Assembly (NCBI GenBank): GCA_902775345.1
Contig: CACYLW010000004.1
Location: forward strand, 124,001 to 188,000
Source of the DNA: an uncultured Eubacteriales bacterium
Lineage (GTDB): Bacteria > Bacillota > Clostridia > Peptostreptococcales > Anaerovoracaceae
Direction of reading: 5' to 3'
DNA: 64,000 bases
The notes beneath the pieces were generated by a model. That model saw only the letters and a list, made by a program, of their open reading frames with translations. It was not told the origin of the DNA and searched no databases. Of this stretch, positions 41,313 to 49,985 are shown one piece after another. The stretch's first letter is position 1; each line of letters opens with the position of its first letter. Both the position numbers and the translations under genes were made by a program.

Positions 41313-41831
41313 ATGGATATGGAAACCATCATGAAAATGATGCTGCAGAGCGGAGCTCTTGAGCAGGTAAGCGGCAGGCTCGGAGTAGACGACAAGAGCG
41401 CAGAGTCCGCGATCGAGCTGGTCATGCCTATGCTCCTCAAGGGAATGCAGGGCCAGATGAACAACAAGAACACCCAGCAGGGATTCCTGCAGGCGCTGCT
41501 TGATCACAGCACAGATGACACGGATGACCTCAGGAAGGCTGTAAAGAACGCAGACGTTGAAGACGGCACCAAGATCGTTAATCACCTGCTCGGAAGACAG
41601 CAGCAGGAGGAAGTTGCGGCAGCAGCCAGAAAGAAGAGCGGACTTGACACCAAGACCATTCTCAAGATCATGGCCATCATGGCTCCTATCCTGATGTCCA
41701 AGATGGGCAAGCAGGCAAAGACACAGACAGCCAAGGCAAGCTCAAATGATATGATCAGTGTTGTCGGTGGCCTCCTCGACGGAGTTGACGCTAAGGACGT
41801 TGTCAACATCCTCGGGATGCTTATGAAGTAA
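41313..41831 (+). CDS. DUF937/YidB-like protein
   Basis: 172 residues. METIMKMMLQSGALEQVSGRLGVD and a later MISVVGGLLDGVDAKDVVNILGML match the layout of DUF937/YidB proteins. A QQQQ-type linker and Ala-rich helix lie between. Cytosolic, helical, function unknown. GCAAGGAGGATATAAATC precedes the ATG. Monocistronic between an AT-rich leader and a terminator. Confidence 0.75.
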   Translation: MDMETIMKMMLQSGALEQVSGRLGVDDKSAESAIELVMPMLLKGMQGQMNNKNTQQGFLQALLDHSTDDTDDLRKAVKNADVEDGTKIVNHLLGRQQQEEVAAAARKKSGLDTKTILKIMAIMAPILMSKMGKQAKTQTAKASSNDMISVVGGLLDGVDAKDVVNILGMLMK

Positions 41832-41859
41832 GCTTTTTATAAGATAGAAAATTTGAATG

Positions 41860-41890
41860 AAGGCCGACACCCGGAGTGCCGGCCTTTGTT
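41860..41890 (+). terminator. Terminator of the DUF937-like gene
   Basis: AAGGCCGACAC (41860-41870) and GTGCCGGCCTT (41876-41886) pair with one mismatch, then TGTTT. Confidence 0.88.
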
Positions 41891-41900
41891 TCTGAGACTG

Positions 41901-41929
41901 TTGAGATAGATAAGGATTGTTGGTAAAAT
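41901..41929 (+). promoter_or_regulatory. Promoter placed at the start codon of the 41936 gene
   Basis: TTGAGA (41901-41906), 17-base spacer, TAAAAT (41924-41929) with TG extension. The predicted start site falls on or next to the ATG at 41936, implying a leaderless transcript. Confidence 0.68.
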
Positions 41930-41935
41930 TCAGGT

Positions 41936-42580
41936 ATGGATCAGGATAGAAGAGATGCCGCCGCATGGGCGAAGGAATGGTATATAAGAAAGAGAAACCG
42001 CAGAGTGCTTATGGTGCTGGGTGCGATCCTGCTTGTCGCAGCGATAGCATATGCGGTCAATTTCGTGATAGTTCACGTTGAACGCACCACCTTCCAGTCC
42101 GTTGAGGATATGAGGAAGGCTATGCAGGGAAGATACGCCATAGAGCGTGATTATGAAGATATCATAATCGAAGGCGATGACATCACACTCACCTATCTTG
42201 CCTACACGCACTACAACAGGGAGTACGCCGAAAGATACGGCTACAACTACGATGAACAGGACTCGGTCTACGAAGACCACGTCGTTAAATGGGACTACAG
42301 AAACGGTGTCATAAAGACAGAATGGATGGGCGACATATTTGTCGACAAGGACGGCAACATCAGGCGCGGGGACTACACATACGGAACCTTTTACAAGACT
42401 GACAAGCCTCGTCCGGAGCCTATCGATCCTTCGACACTGAACAATCCTGAGGGCGATATCGATGCTGACATTCCGCTTGAGGAAGAAGAAGCCTTCGAAG
42501 AAAGAGAGGAGAGCCTAGAGTCGACTGAGGACGCCGCAGAAGACGCGGCAATAGAGGGCGAAAACGATGTGCAGGCTTAG
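41936..42580 (+). CDS. Single-span membrane protein with acidic tail
   Basis: 214 residues, family not recognised. A basic cytoplasmic start (KRNRR), one membrane span (VLMVLGAILLVAAIAYAVNFVIV, about 24-46), an extracellular domain of about 120 residues rich in Tyr and Asp (ITLTYLAYTHYNREYAERYG), and a Glu/Asp-rich tail of about 50 residues. There is no ribosome binding site at this ATG and the promoter abuts it. The end overlaps lplA by 14 bases, so lplA translation is coupled to it. Confidence 0.75.
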   Translation: MDQDRRDAAAWAKEWYIRKRNRRVLMVLGAILLVAAIAYAVNFVIVHVERTTFQSVEDMRKAMQGRYAIERDYEDIIIEGDDITLTYLAYTHYNREYAERYGYNYDEQDSVYEDHVVKWDYRNGVIKTEWMGDIFVDKDGNIRRGDYTYGTFYKTDKPRPEPIDPSTLNNPEGDIDADIPLEEEEAFEEREESLESTEDAAEDAAIEGENDVQA

Positions 42581-43562
42581 AGTCATCAGAACAGACTGTA
42601 CTGATCCCTATGTAAACCTTGCTGCTGAAGAGTATCTTACAATGAACGCGGATGACGGCGTGATGACGCTGTTCTTATGGCAGAACGCGCACACGGTAGT
42701 CATCGGAAAGAATCAGAATCCCTGGCGCGAATGCAACGTTGAGCTGATAAAGCATGATGACATTTACCTCGCCCGCCGCATGTCGGGAGGAGGAGCCGTA
42801 TATCATGATCTGGGAAATCTCAACTTCACGTTCATCGCAAGGGACGGTCTCTTCGATATAGAAAGACAGACGGATGTGATACTCCTCGCATGCAGACTGC
42901 TTGGGATCAACGCGGTCAAGACCGGAAGAAACGACCTTACAGTTACAGGCAGAAAGTTCTCCGGTCACGCGTATTATTCATCGCACGGATTCAATTACCA
43001 TCACGGAACCATCATGATGGACGTGAAGGGAGACGACCTGTCGAGATACCTGAACGTGTCAGCAGACAAGCTGAAGTCTAAGGGAGTTGAATCCGTAAGG
43101 TCAAGAGTGACGAATCTCAGAGAGCATGTGAGCGGAGCTCTGGGAAGCGCGGATACAAGAGAGCTCATACTCGCCATGCAGGACGCAATGGTCAGAGCGG
43201 CTTCGAGAGAATACGGCTGCGAGGCAGTGGAAGAGGACCTTCCGCAGATACCGCAGGCACTTCTCGACAAATACGCTTCGGAAGAGTGGAGGCTCGGCAC
43301 AAAAATACCGTTCACGAGGAACATAGAGCACAGATTCGAATGGGGCGGAGTTGAGATACAGCTCGAGATGAAAGGCGAGTACATCAGAGACTGCCGCATC
43401 TATTCCGACGCGCTCGAGACGGAAGTATTCGATGTTCTCGGGGAGCTGATCAGAGGATGCAGATACGACGCAGCCGACATAAGCGGGCTCAGCGTCCGGC
43501 TGCCTGAGGGCACATCCGCAACAGCATATGAGATATTGGGGCTTATAGCTAAGTCAGTTTAA
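42567..43562 (+). CDS. lplA: Lipoate-protein ligase A
   Basis: 331 residues. Attaches lipoate to E2/GcvH proteins using ATP. Landmarks: NPWRECN, ARRMSGGGAVYHDLGNLNFTF, and the lysine region TGRNDLTVTGRKFSGHA near residue 125. The C-terminal accessory domain is present. The next gene encodes dihydrolipoyl dehydrogenase, so the pair serves lipoate-dependent enzymes. Start codon lies inside the preceding coding sequence. Confidence 0.94.
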   Translation: MCRLRVIRTDCTDPYVNLAAEEYLTMNADDGVMTLFLWQNAHTVVIGKNQNPWRECNVELIKHDDIYLARRMSGGGAVYHDLGNLNFTFIARDGLFDIERQTDVILLACRLLGINAVKTGRNDLTVTGRKFSGHAYYSSHGFNYHHGTIMMDVKGDDLSRYLNVSADKLKSKGVESVRSRVTNLREHVSGALGSADTRELILAMQDAMVRAASREYGCEAVEEDLPQIPQALLDKYASEEWRLGTKIPFTRNIEHRFEWGGVEIQLEMKGEYIRDCRIYSDALETEVFDVLGELIRGCRYDAADISGLSVRLPEGTSATAYEILGLIAKSV

Positions 43563-43596
43563 TCCATTAAATATATCTACAGAAAGGAATTTCGAA

Positions 43597-44973
43597 ATGA
43601 GCGAATTCAATTATGATCTCCTTATCATCGGAGCAGGTCCTGGCGGTTACGAGGCTGCCTTCTATGCTGCAGAGCTCGGAATGAAAGTGGCTATCGCAGA
43701 GAAGGACCGCGTGGGCGGCACATGCCTTAACAGAGGATGCATCCCGACAAAGGCACTCATGCATTCTTCGGATGTCTACAGAGACGCGGCTCACGGAGCT
43801 GAAGTCGGCGTAGAGGTCGAAGGCCTGCACGCAAACCGTGCAAGGATCGGCGAGCGCAAGGATGAGGTCCTCGACACACTGAGAAACGGTATCAGCGGAC
43901 TTATCAAGAAGAAAAAAATCGACCTTCTCGAAGGAGAGGCTATGGTGGTTGCTCCGCACCGCGTCAAGATCAACGGCGAGGAGTACACGGCAGAGAACAT
44001 CATGGTTGCTACAGGCTCGAAGCCATTCATGCCTCCTATTCCGGGCTATGATCTCCCGGGCGTTGTCGACAGCACGGAACTGCTCGACATGGGTGCAGCA
44101 GAGATCCCTGAATTCGTCATCATAGGCGGCGGAGTCATCGGCATCGAGTTTGCTACGATCTATGCAGATCTCGGCGATCACGTTACAGTCATCGAGGGCA
44201 TGGACAGACTGCTCCCTATCATCGACAAGGAGATCGGCCGCAGCATCAAGATGACACTCGAGAAGAAGGGCGTCACGGTCCATGTTGCATCTCCTGTGCA
44301 GAAGATCGAAAAGGACGGCGACAAACTGGTTGTAACACTCAAGAATAAGAAGGGTGAAGAGATCCGGGTAACAGCAGACAAGGTCCTGATGTGCGTAGGC
44401 AGAAGACCTAACACAGCCGGAGTATTCAGCGAAGAGCTGCTGAAGGAGTATCCGGATCTTCAGGACGGCAAGGGCTTCATCAAGGTAGATGAGAAGTACG
44501 AGACTCCTGTCAAGGGCGTATACGCTATCGGAGACTGCATCGGCGGCATACAGCTGGCTCACACCGCATCGGCAGAAGGCCGCAACGCAGTAGCGCTGAT
44601 CAACGGCTGCCAGGCTACCATCAACATGGGAACCGTTCCAAGCTGCATCTACACCGACCCAGAGATCGCTGTAGTCGGACTGACTGCTGACGAGGCAAAG
44701 GAAGCAGGCATCGAAGTGATCACAAAGAAGTACCCGATGTCCGCAAACGGCAAGACCATCATCGCAGGACTCGACAGAGGCTTTGTAAAGCTGGTTGCAA
44801 GAGCAGACGACCACAAGATCATCGGCGCGCACCTGCTCTGCGGAAGAGCTTCCGACCTGATTGGCGAGCTGGCAGTAGCCATCGGCCGCGGCATGATGCT
44901 CGAGGAAGTAGCAAACATAATTCATCCGCATCCATCCTTCGCGGAAGCGATCATGGAGGCTGCAAGACTGTAG
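43597..44973 (+). CDS. lpdA: Dihydrolipoyl dehydrogenase
   Basis: 458 residues. FAD flavoenzyme that reoxidises dihydrolipoyl groups with NAD+. FAD-binding GAGPGGYEAA, redox disulfide GGTCLNRGCIPTKAL (two cysteines five apart), NAD-binding GGGVIGIEFA, FAD site YAIGDC, and C-terminal HPHPSFAEA with the catalytic His-Glu. AGAAAGGAATTTCGAA precedes the ATG. Follows lplA. E2 and glycine cleavage genes are not in the window. Confidence 0.97.
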   Translation: MSEFNYDLLIIGAGPGGYEAAFYAAELGMKVAIAEKDRVGGTCLNRGCIPTKALMHSSDVYRDAAHGAEVGVEVEGLHANRARIGERKDEVLDTLRNGISGLIKKKKIDLLEGEAMVVAPHRVKINGEEYTAENIMVATGSKPFMPPIPGYDLPGVVDSTELLDMGAAEIPEFVIIGGGVIGIEFATIYADLGDHVTVIEGMDRLLPIIDKEIGRSIKMTLEKKGVTVHVASPVQKIEKDGDKLVVTLKNKKGEEIRVTADKVLMCVGRRPNTAGVFSEELLKEYPDLQDGKGFIKVDEKYETPVKGVYAIGDCIGGIQLAHTASAEGRNAVALINGCQATINMGTVPSCIYTDPEIAVVGLTADEAKEAGIEVITKKYPMSANGKTIIAGLDRGFVKLVARADDHKIIGAHLLCGRASDLIGELAVAIGRGMMLEEVANIIHPHPSFAEAIMEAARL

Positions 44974-45007
44974 TACACAGGGACAAATCTTTATAGCAAT
45001 TAAAACA

Positions 45008-45037
45008 GCCCCGGGACAGGATCAGCCTGCCCGGGGC
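45008..45037. terminator. Strong hairpin after lpdA
   Basis: GCCCCGGGACAGG (45008-45020) and CCTGCCCGGGGC (45026-45037) form a very stable stem with one bulge. No T-run follows, so termination may need a factor or be partial; the next gene starts only 17 bases on. Confidence 0.6.
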
Positions 45038-45054
45038 ATCAGTATCAGAAAAGC

Positions 45055-46212
45055 ATGAAACAGAGAGTTTACCGTTATGACAATATAAAAGCGCTGCTCA
45101 TTTTCCTGGTCGTGGTCGGACACATGACTACCGACTACGCTCCGGACTCATGGGCAGTCCGCTGGGTCACAGTCTGGATATTCTCTTTTCACATGCCTGC
45201 GTTCGTGCTTACGAGCGGCATACTTCACAAACGGTATATCACTGAAGAACAGGCGGCTGCCGGAATGAAAGGAACTGTACGGCTGAGGTGGGACAAAGTG
45301 ATCGGTTACATACTTTGCGCCTATGCTCTCAAGGTCTTCCTTTATTACAGCAGGATGCTCATCTGGCCGGATCCGCCGTGGCACTGGCTGTCTGAGCACT
45401 CGATACCATGGTATCTGTTCGTGATGGCGGAGTATGAGCTCCTCTTCTACCTGATGAGGCGCATAGACGGAAAGGTGAAGCCGTGGATCATAGTCGCAGC
45501 GTCGTTCGCGCTCTGCTCGGCGGCGGGCTATTTCCATCTGCCTGCAGAGGGTGACTTCTTCTGCCTGCTGAGATTCTTCAACTTCCTGCCGTTCTATGCC
45601 ATCGGATACTATCTCGACATGGGAGAGTTCAATGAATGGCTCGACCGGAAGTGGCTCAGGGTGACAGGCTGGATCGTCATAGCCGTTTCGCTGGCAGCTT
45701 TTGCAAACGGTCCATGGTCGATCTATGGCCTGCGCAAGTGGTTCACGGGAAGGCGCTCATACGAGTGGCTGCTTGGGGAATTCGATTTTGCTCCGGGATC
45801 AGGATGGTGGATACGCCTGGCTGTCTGGGCTTTTGCCCTGATCATGACTATTGCGGTGATGGCGGTGATACCGGACAGGGAGATGGGACGTGTTTCGGTT
45901 GTAGGACGCAGGACGCTGGGCATCTATTTCTGGCATAAGCCGACGCAGTACCTGCTTAAGATCGGCGATGTGCTGCCGAGACTGGTGGTGCTGTTCGGAG
46001 GAACATATGACGCGTCTGTCGCCGGCACCGTACACGGGCATGCGTTCGGAGGCAGTCCGCTTTCCATGACGGTGGGACTGCTGGCATACCTCGTGATCTG
46101 CGCGCTCATTACTTTTGTGTTCAGCCTCAGGATATTTGAGCATCCGTGCTCGGACATAATGAAGCTGTGCAGCAGGCTGATGAACCGTGGAACGGGCAAA
46201 AAAAGTCCTTGA
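45055..46212 (+). CDS. Acyltransferase family 3 membrane protein
   Basis: 385 residues, about ten membrane spans. The N-terminal YDNIKALLIFLVVVGHM contains the family His, and the IFSFHMPAFVLTSG segment follows. The protein acetylates or acylates extracytoplasmic sugars or wall polymers; the fucose 4-O-acetylase subgroup is closest in style. Ends where the rpsF promoter begins. No clear ribosome binding site was seen before its ATG, which directly follows the lpdA hairpin. Confidence 0.85.
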   Translation: MKQRVYRYDNIKALLIFLVVVGHMTTDYAPDSWAVRWVTVWIFSFHMPAFVLTSGILHKRYITEEQAAAGMKGTVRLRWDKVIGYILCAYALKVFLYYSRMLIWPDPPWHWLSEHSIPWYLFVMAEYELLFYLMRRIDGKVKPWIIVAASFALCSAAGYFHLPAEGDFFCLLRFFNFLPFYAIGYYLDMGEFNEWLDRKWLRVTGWIVIAVSLAAFANGPWSIYGLRKWFTGRRSYEWLLGEFDFAPGSGWWIRLAVWAFALIMTIAVMAVIPDREMGRVSVVGRRTLGIYFWHKPTQYLLKIGDVLPRLVVLFGGTYDASVAGTVHGHAFGGSPLSMTVGLLAYLVICALITFVFSLRIFEHPCSDIMKLCSRLMNRGTGKKSP

Positions 46213-46236
46213 ATTCAGCGTTCTGATATGTATAAT
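46209..46236 (+). promoter_or_regulatory. Promoter of rpsF-ssb-rpsR
   Basis: TTGAAT (46209-46214), 16-base spacer, TATAAT (46231-46236). The -35 overlaps the stop codon of the acyltransferase gene. Confidence 0.85.
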
Positions 46237-46241
46237 TATAG

Positions 46242-46300
46242 GGCACGCTCTAATAGGCGTGCCTGTTAAATATAACTTTCTGCGCAGGGCAAACCTGCGC
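46242..46300 (+). promoter_or_regulatory. rpsF leader with two hairpins (candidate S6:S18 control site)
   Basis: Stem 1 GGCACGC/GCGTGCC (46242-46248, 46257-46263); stem 2 GCGCAGG/CCTGCGC (46282-46288, 46294-46300). Leaders of rpsF-rpsR operons in many bacteria bind the S6:S18 complex for feedback. I cannot confirm the exact motif. Confidence 0.5.
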
Positions 46301-46325
46301 CAACAAGACCACAGGAGGTGTCAAC

Positions 46326-46613
46326 ATGAGAGATTATGAACTTCTATTCGTGCTTGATCCAAGCCTGGACGAAGAAACTAAGGCAAACCTCATTGAGACA
46401 GTAAAGACTGTTATCAATGCTGGCGGCGAGGCCGGAGAAGCTGATGTTTGGGGCGACAGAAGACTTGCTTACAGCATCAACAAGAAGAACACAGGTTACT
46501 ATGTAGTGATCCCGTTCAAGGCCGAAGCAGACCTGCCGAAGGAACTCGACAGAAGACTCAGGATCAATGAAAACGTCATGAGGCATATCATCGTTTGCCA
46601 GGACGAAGAGTAA
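46326..46613 (+). CDS. rpsF: Ribosomal protein S6
   Basis: 95 residues, normal for S6 of the small subunit platform. MRDYELLFVLDPSLDEETKA and the WGDRRLAYSINKKNTGYYV block are diagnostic. ACAGGAGGTGTCAAC precedes the ATG. First gene of the rpsF-ssb-rpsR operon, with ssb 20 bases on. Confidence 0.97.
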   Translation: MRDYELLFVLDPSLDEETKANLIETVKTVINAGGEAGEADVWGDRRLAYSINKKNTGYYVVIPFKAEADLPKELDRRLRINENVMRHIIVCQDEE

Positions 46614-46632
46614 AAGCAAGGGGAGGTAAGTT

Positions 46633-47109
46633 ATGAACAGTGTAATACTTATCGGAAGACTTGCCAGAGACCCGGAACTCAGCTACACGCCGAACACCCA
46701 GAATGCTATGTGCCGCTTCACTATCGCGGTTGACAGACCTAGAAGACAGGGTGAAGATCAGGGTGCTGATTTCATCAGGATCACTGTATGGGGCAGACAG
46801 GCTGAGACTTGCGACCGCTACCTCAGCAAAGGCAGACAGGTTGCCGTCATGGGTAGGATCCAGACAGGAAGCTACAAGAACAGAGAAGGTGTCACAGTCT
46901 ATACTACAGACGTAGTAGCCGACAGAGTTGAATTCCTCGGCGGCGGCAATGGTGGACAGGGCGTAAGCCGTGATACGTTCACCGGCAGAGAGCCGAGCTT
47001 CGGCGGAACGACTCAGAACACCGGCTTCAGCGCACCGCAGGAACCTTTCACAGGTTTCGACGACATGCCTGATACATTCCAGGCGGCTGAAGATGACATT
47101 CCATTCTAA
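46633..47109 (+). CDS. ssb: Single-stranded DNA-binding protein
   Basis: 158 residues. OB-fold (residues 1-105, [19 protein letters not shown]), a glycine-rich linker, and the acidic tip DDIPF that docks replication and repair partners. GGGGAGGTAAGTT precedes the ATG. Between rpsF and rpsR as in most Firmicutes, so it is the chromosomal replication SSB rather than a phage copy. Confidence 0.97.
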   Translation: MNSVILIGRLARDPELSYTPNTQNAMCRFTIAVDRPRRQGEDQGADFIRITVWGRQAETCDRYLSKGRQVAVMGRIQTGSYKNREGVTVYTTDVVADRVEFLGGGNGGQGVSRDTFTGREPSFGGTTQNTGFSAPQEPFTGFDDMPDTFQAAEDDIPF

Positions 47110-47129
47110 GAAAGGGGAAAGCACGAATC

Positions 47130-47381
47130 ATGGAAAGAAATTCAAGACCTAAGCGCATGAATACAGGCATGAGAAGACGCAAAGTCTGCCAGTTCTGCGC
47201 TGACCAGGACAAGAAGATCGACTACAAGGATGCAGAGACTCTTAAGAAATACATCACAGAGAGAGGTAAGATCCTCCCTAGAAGAGTCACGGGCACATGC
47301 GCAATGCACCAGAGAGCAGTTGCGAAGGCTATCAAGAGAGCCAGAGTAGTCGCTATACTGCCATTCGACGCAGATCAGTAA
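47130..47381 (+). CDS. rpsR: Ribosomal protein S18
   Basis: 83 residues. Small-subunit protein partner of S6. [21 protein letters not shown] and [14 protein letters not shown] are diagnostic; the CxxC plus later CxxH make it the zinc-type variant, like the L31 in this window. AGAAAGGGGAAAGC precedes the ATG. Last gene of the operon. Confidence 0.97.
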   Translation: MERNSRPKRMNTGMRRRKVCQFCADQDKKIDYKDAETLKKYITERGKILPRRVTGTCAMHQRAVAKAIKRARVVAILPFDADQ

Positions 47382-47390
47382 AAACAAAAC

Positions 47391-47424
47391 AGGGAGCCGG
47401 CCCGTGCAGGACCGGCTCTCTTTG
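47391..47424 (+). terminator. Terminator of the rpsF operon
   Basis: AGGGAGCCGG and CCGGCTCTCTTT pair; CTTTGTTATT follows. Confidence 0.88.
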
Positions 47425-47438
47425 TTATTGAGGATCAT

Positions 47439-48932
47439 ATGGCAAAAACCAACAGCAGAAAAGTACTGAGAGCCATGAACCTGAGCATGCATCAGTGGAT
47501 CAGGTTCTTTTCTGCTGCGTCCGTTATCCTCTTTGCCGTCTTCACGCTGGCCGTGATCATGGCGTTCAACCACTATAAACTTTATCCGGGAGTGGTCGAG
47601 AGAGATTCGCTCAGCTCTCCGGGCAGGGGCTCAGACTATATAGTCGTCAGCTGGGACGGGACGCACAGCACCGACAAGTACAAGGTGTGGGTCAAGGAGT
47701 ACTCTCTGGTCAAAGAAGAAATGGACGCTCTTGAAAAAGAAGAGAGTGGGGACGGAGAGGCTGAGAAACCGCAGATCATTCCGGACGACAGCTGGACCGA
47801 GCTGGAGACCGATGTTCCGGAGATAACGGTAGAAGACCTCAAGGCCAACACCTCTTATGCGTTCATTGTCAGGGCCGACAACGAAAAGAAAGAAGGGATC
47901 CCTACAAGACCGAGACGCTTCAAGACCAAGAAAATCCAGAAGATCGATGTCAGCAAGACGATCACCAAATTCACATTCAGCAAGCCGTTCAAGCTTGGAT
48001 CCGCGCAGACAGATCTCCTGTACGAATCGAGCGATCCGGATGTTGCCAAAGTCGATCCGGAAACAAACGAGATAGAGATCACGGGAGCGGGAAACGCTGA
48101 GATCACTATCAGCGCCAAGTCGAACAGTGAATATGTTGGGACGAGCAAGATGGTTGAGCTTGAGGTGATCGACGGATCGCCGGTGACTGCCGGCGGAGCG
48201 ACGCCGAACATAATCTATCATCTGGATTCCGACAACTGTGAGGTGGTAAAGACGGTGACAGGTGAAGGCGGTGCTTCGGTGCCTCAGGGACTTGCGTACA
48301 CCGGAGACAAGTACATCATCTCATACGGCATGGGCAGCCCTAACCGCATCATCAGTTTTGATGTAGACGGAGAGGGTAAGGAGGTCAGCGTGCCGACCGT
48401 CTCAATGGGCCATCCGAACGGATTCACTTTTGCCAATGAGAACGGACGCTGCTACTGCGTAAGAGGATGGACATCGACCGCCTATACGTATGAACCGACT
48501 TCTGACAGCTATGGTTCGATCAGCCTGTCATACGGGTGCTCGGGCATCGGTTACGACAGAAAGGAAAAGCTGCTCTATACCTGCTCGCGTACGGCGATGG
48601 TGGCATATGATATCAGCGACGGCTACAGCGTCAAGTACAGATGTGGCGTGGTAAAGCACAGCGGAACAGTATACACTCAGGACTGCGGAGGTCACGCGGG
48701 CATCATGCTCAGATGCCTGTCGGGCAGCAGCAAGCACGGTATCAACTACATTGACCTTTACGACATGAAGAACGGGATGTATCTGGGAACGTTTACCTGT
48801 GACCTCTCGGAAGTCGAGAGCTGCATAGTTGATGATGACGGATTCCTTGAGATCCTGGCGAACAATTCAAGCAATGTCGACTATATCTGGAAGACAAACC
48901 TGAACATCGAAACGCTGGGTCAGGGTCTGTAA
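47439..48932 (+). CDS. Membrane-anchored surface protein with Fn3-like and propeller-like domains
   Basis: 497 residues. A membrane span near the N-terminus (FFSAASVILFAVFTLAVIM, about 24-42) anchors an extracellular protein. Residues about 60-165 read as a fibronectin III-like domain (YIVVSWDG...TSYAFIVRADNE), about 170-250 as an Ig-like beta domain, and about 260-495 as a repeat-rich beta domain also found in the 49986 protein: VPQGLAYTGDKYIISYGM, GHPNGFTF, GIGYDRK, TQDCGGHAG, NYIDLYDMKNGMYLG. The shared domain probably binds a wall or host polymer. Family name unknown. Confidence 0.78.
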   Translation: MAKTNSRKVLRAMNLSMHQWIRFFSAASVILFAVFTLAVIMAFNHYKLYPGVVERDSLSSPGRGSDYIVVSWDGTHSTDKYKVWVKEYSLVKEEMDALEKEESGDGEAEKPQIIPDDSWTELETDVPEITVEDLKANTSYAFIVRADNEKKEGIPTRPRRFKTKKIQKIDVSKTITKFTFSKPFKLGSAQTDLLYESSDPDVAKVDPETNEIEITGAGNAEITISAKSNSEYVGTSKMVELEVIDGSPVTAGGATPNIIYHLDSDNCEVVKTVTGEGGASVPQGLAYTGDKYIISYGMGSPNRIISFDVDGEGKEVSVPTVSMGHPNGFTFANENGRCYCVRGWTSTAYTYEPTSDSYGSISLSYGCSGIGYDRKEKLLYTCSRTAMVAYDISDGYSVKYRCGVVKHSGTVYTQDCGGHAGIMLRCLSGSSKHGINYIDLYDMKNGMYLGTFTCDLSEVESCIVDDDGFLEILANNSSNVDYIWKTNLNIETLGQGL

Positions 48933-48944
48933 AAAAGGCATGAG

Positions 48945-48975
48945 AAAAGGAGCTTCATCTGAAGCTCCTCTTTTA
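48945..48975. terminator. Bidirectional terminator between surface-protein gene and panE
   Basis: AGGAGCTTCA (48948-48957) and TGAAGCTCCT (48960-48969) form a perfect stem; CTTTTATT follows on plus and CTTTTCTC on minus. It serves the convergent genes. Confidence 0.9.
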
Positions 48976-48978
48976 TTG

Positions 48979-49905
48979 CTAGCCTTTTCTGAGCTCTGCT
49001 ATCTTCTGCCTTGCGATGATCGCGAGATAAAGGATCTCGTTGGCAGGTGTAGGTATGCCGTGCTTTTTGCCGAGCCTTACGACCTCGCCTGCGTATTCGT
49101 CTATCTCGATCGGTCTGCCCGCCTCGTAGTCCTGAAGCATGGACATCTTCTTGTCAGGCGGGAAATTGACGAGTATTTCGATGATGTCGTCGCGGTCTTC
49201 CTCTGTCAGATCTACGCCCTCTGCCCACGCGAGCTGAAGGATCTCATCCATGAGCATGCGCATCAGCGTCCTGACTTCTTCGACCTGTCCGAAGAATCCG
49301 CATTCAGCCTGCACCTCGACGGCCGTCTGGCTGGCTCCGGTGTTGAGCATCCATTTACGCCACTTGGCTCTGCGCATGTCGTCGTATACCTTGACATTGA
49401 TGCCGAGCTCCTTGAGCCTTTCGTACGCCTCTGTTACTTCAGGCTTCGGATCGCGGTTATCCGCATACCCGATCTGCATCTCGCCGAGAGTGGTATAAAA
49501 TACCTTGCGGCTCATGCGGTGAGCATCGGTTCTGAGAACTACCCCGTAAAATACTCTGTTCTCAGGGAAATGCCCCTCGAGCAGCGTAGTCGTGGTGATG
49601 CCGTTTTCTATAGGGAGCAGGATGGTCTCAGGATCTATCAGCGTGCGGATATCCTCGATGACCGAATCCATGCTGTATGTTTTTGCGGCAAGGATGAGCA
49701 GGTCGATGTGTATTCCCTGCGAAGGATCAGAGTAAACTTTAGGGAAAAATATCTCGTTGTTTACGGAAATGCCCTTCGTTGTGAGACGCTCTGCGCGCGC
49801 TCCCGTCGCAAGCAGATATACGTTCTCGGGATCCCTTTTATACATTTCATACATCAGCGCGCTGCCGACTGAACCGGCGCCCAGAATGCCGACTGTTTTT
49901 ATCAT
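48979..49905 (-). CDS. panE: Ketopantoate reductase family protein (2-dehydropantoate 2-reductase)
   Basis: 308 residues from the ATG at 49905, which has AGAGAGGTAGTGC upstream at proper spacing; a GTG two codons earlier is too close to that site. NAD(P)-binding GILGAGSVGSALM at the start, ILAAKTYSMDSV, then the C-terminal helical ApbA/PanE domain with KWRKWMLNTGASQ carrying the catalytic Lys and Asn. Reduces ketopantoate for CoA synthesis, or acts on another 2-ketoacid; other pan genes are absent, so the exact substrate is uncertain. Flanked by the two surface-protein genes. Confidence 0.83.
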   Translation of the reverse strand: MIKTVGILGAGSVGSALMYEMYKRDPENVYLLATGARAERLTTKGISVNNEIFFPKVYSDPSQGIHIDLLILAAKTYSMDSVIEDIRTLIDPETILLPIENGITTTTLLEGHFPENRVFYGVVLRTDAHRMSRKVFYTTLGEMQIGYADNRDPKPEVTEAYERLKELGINVKVYDDMRRAKWRKWMLNTGASQTAVEVQAECGFFGQVEEVRTLMRMLMDEILQLAWAEGVDLTEEDRDDIIEILVNFPPDKKMSMLQDYEAGRPIEIDEYAGEVVRLGKKHGIPTPANEILYLAIIARQKIAELRKG

Positions 49906-49922
49906 TTGCACTACCTCTCTGA

Positions 49923-49961
49923 ATAAAAAATGGTATCTGTCATAAGCATAACAGATACCAT
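49923..49961 (-). terminator. Terminator of the 49986 surface-protein gene
   Basis: A perfect 11-base stem, ATGGTATCTGT (49930-49940) and its complement (49951-49961), followed on the minus strand by TTTTTTATT. Confidence 0.9.
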
Positions 49962-49985
49962 ACTTCCTTTTCTATACTTTCAAAA

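Noticed and set aside
43567..44931. 454-codon minus-strand frame opposite lpdA
   Set aside because: Antisense shadow of a strongly biased coding sequence; composition (Cys, Asp, Ser, Val rich) and absence of motifs argue against a gene.
48940..49872. 310-codon plus-strand open frame opposite panE
   Set aside because: Its translation is Cys/Leu/Arg-rich without any domain, it lies fully antisense to a clear ketopantoate reductase frame, and it has no ribosome binding site.
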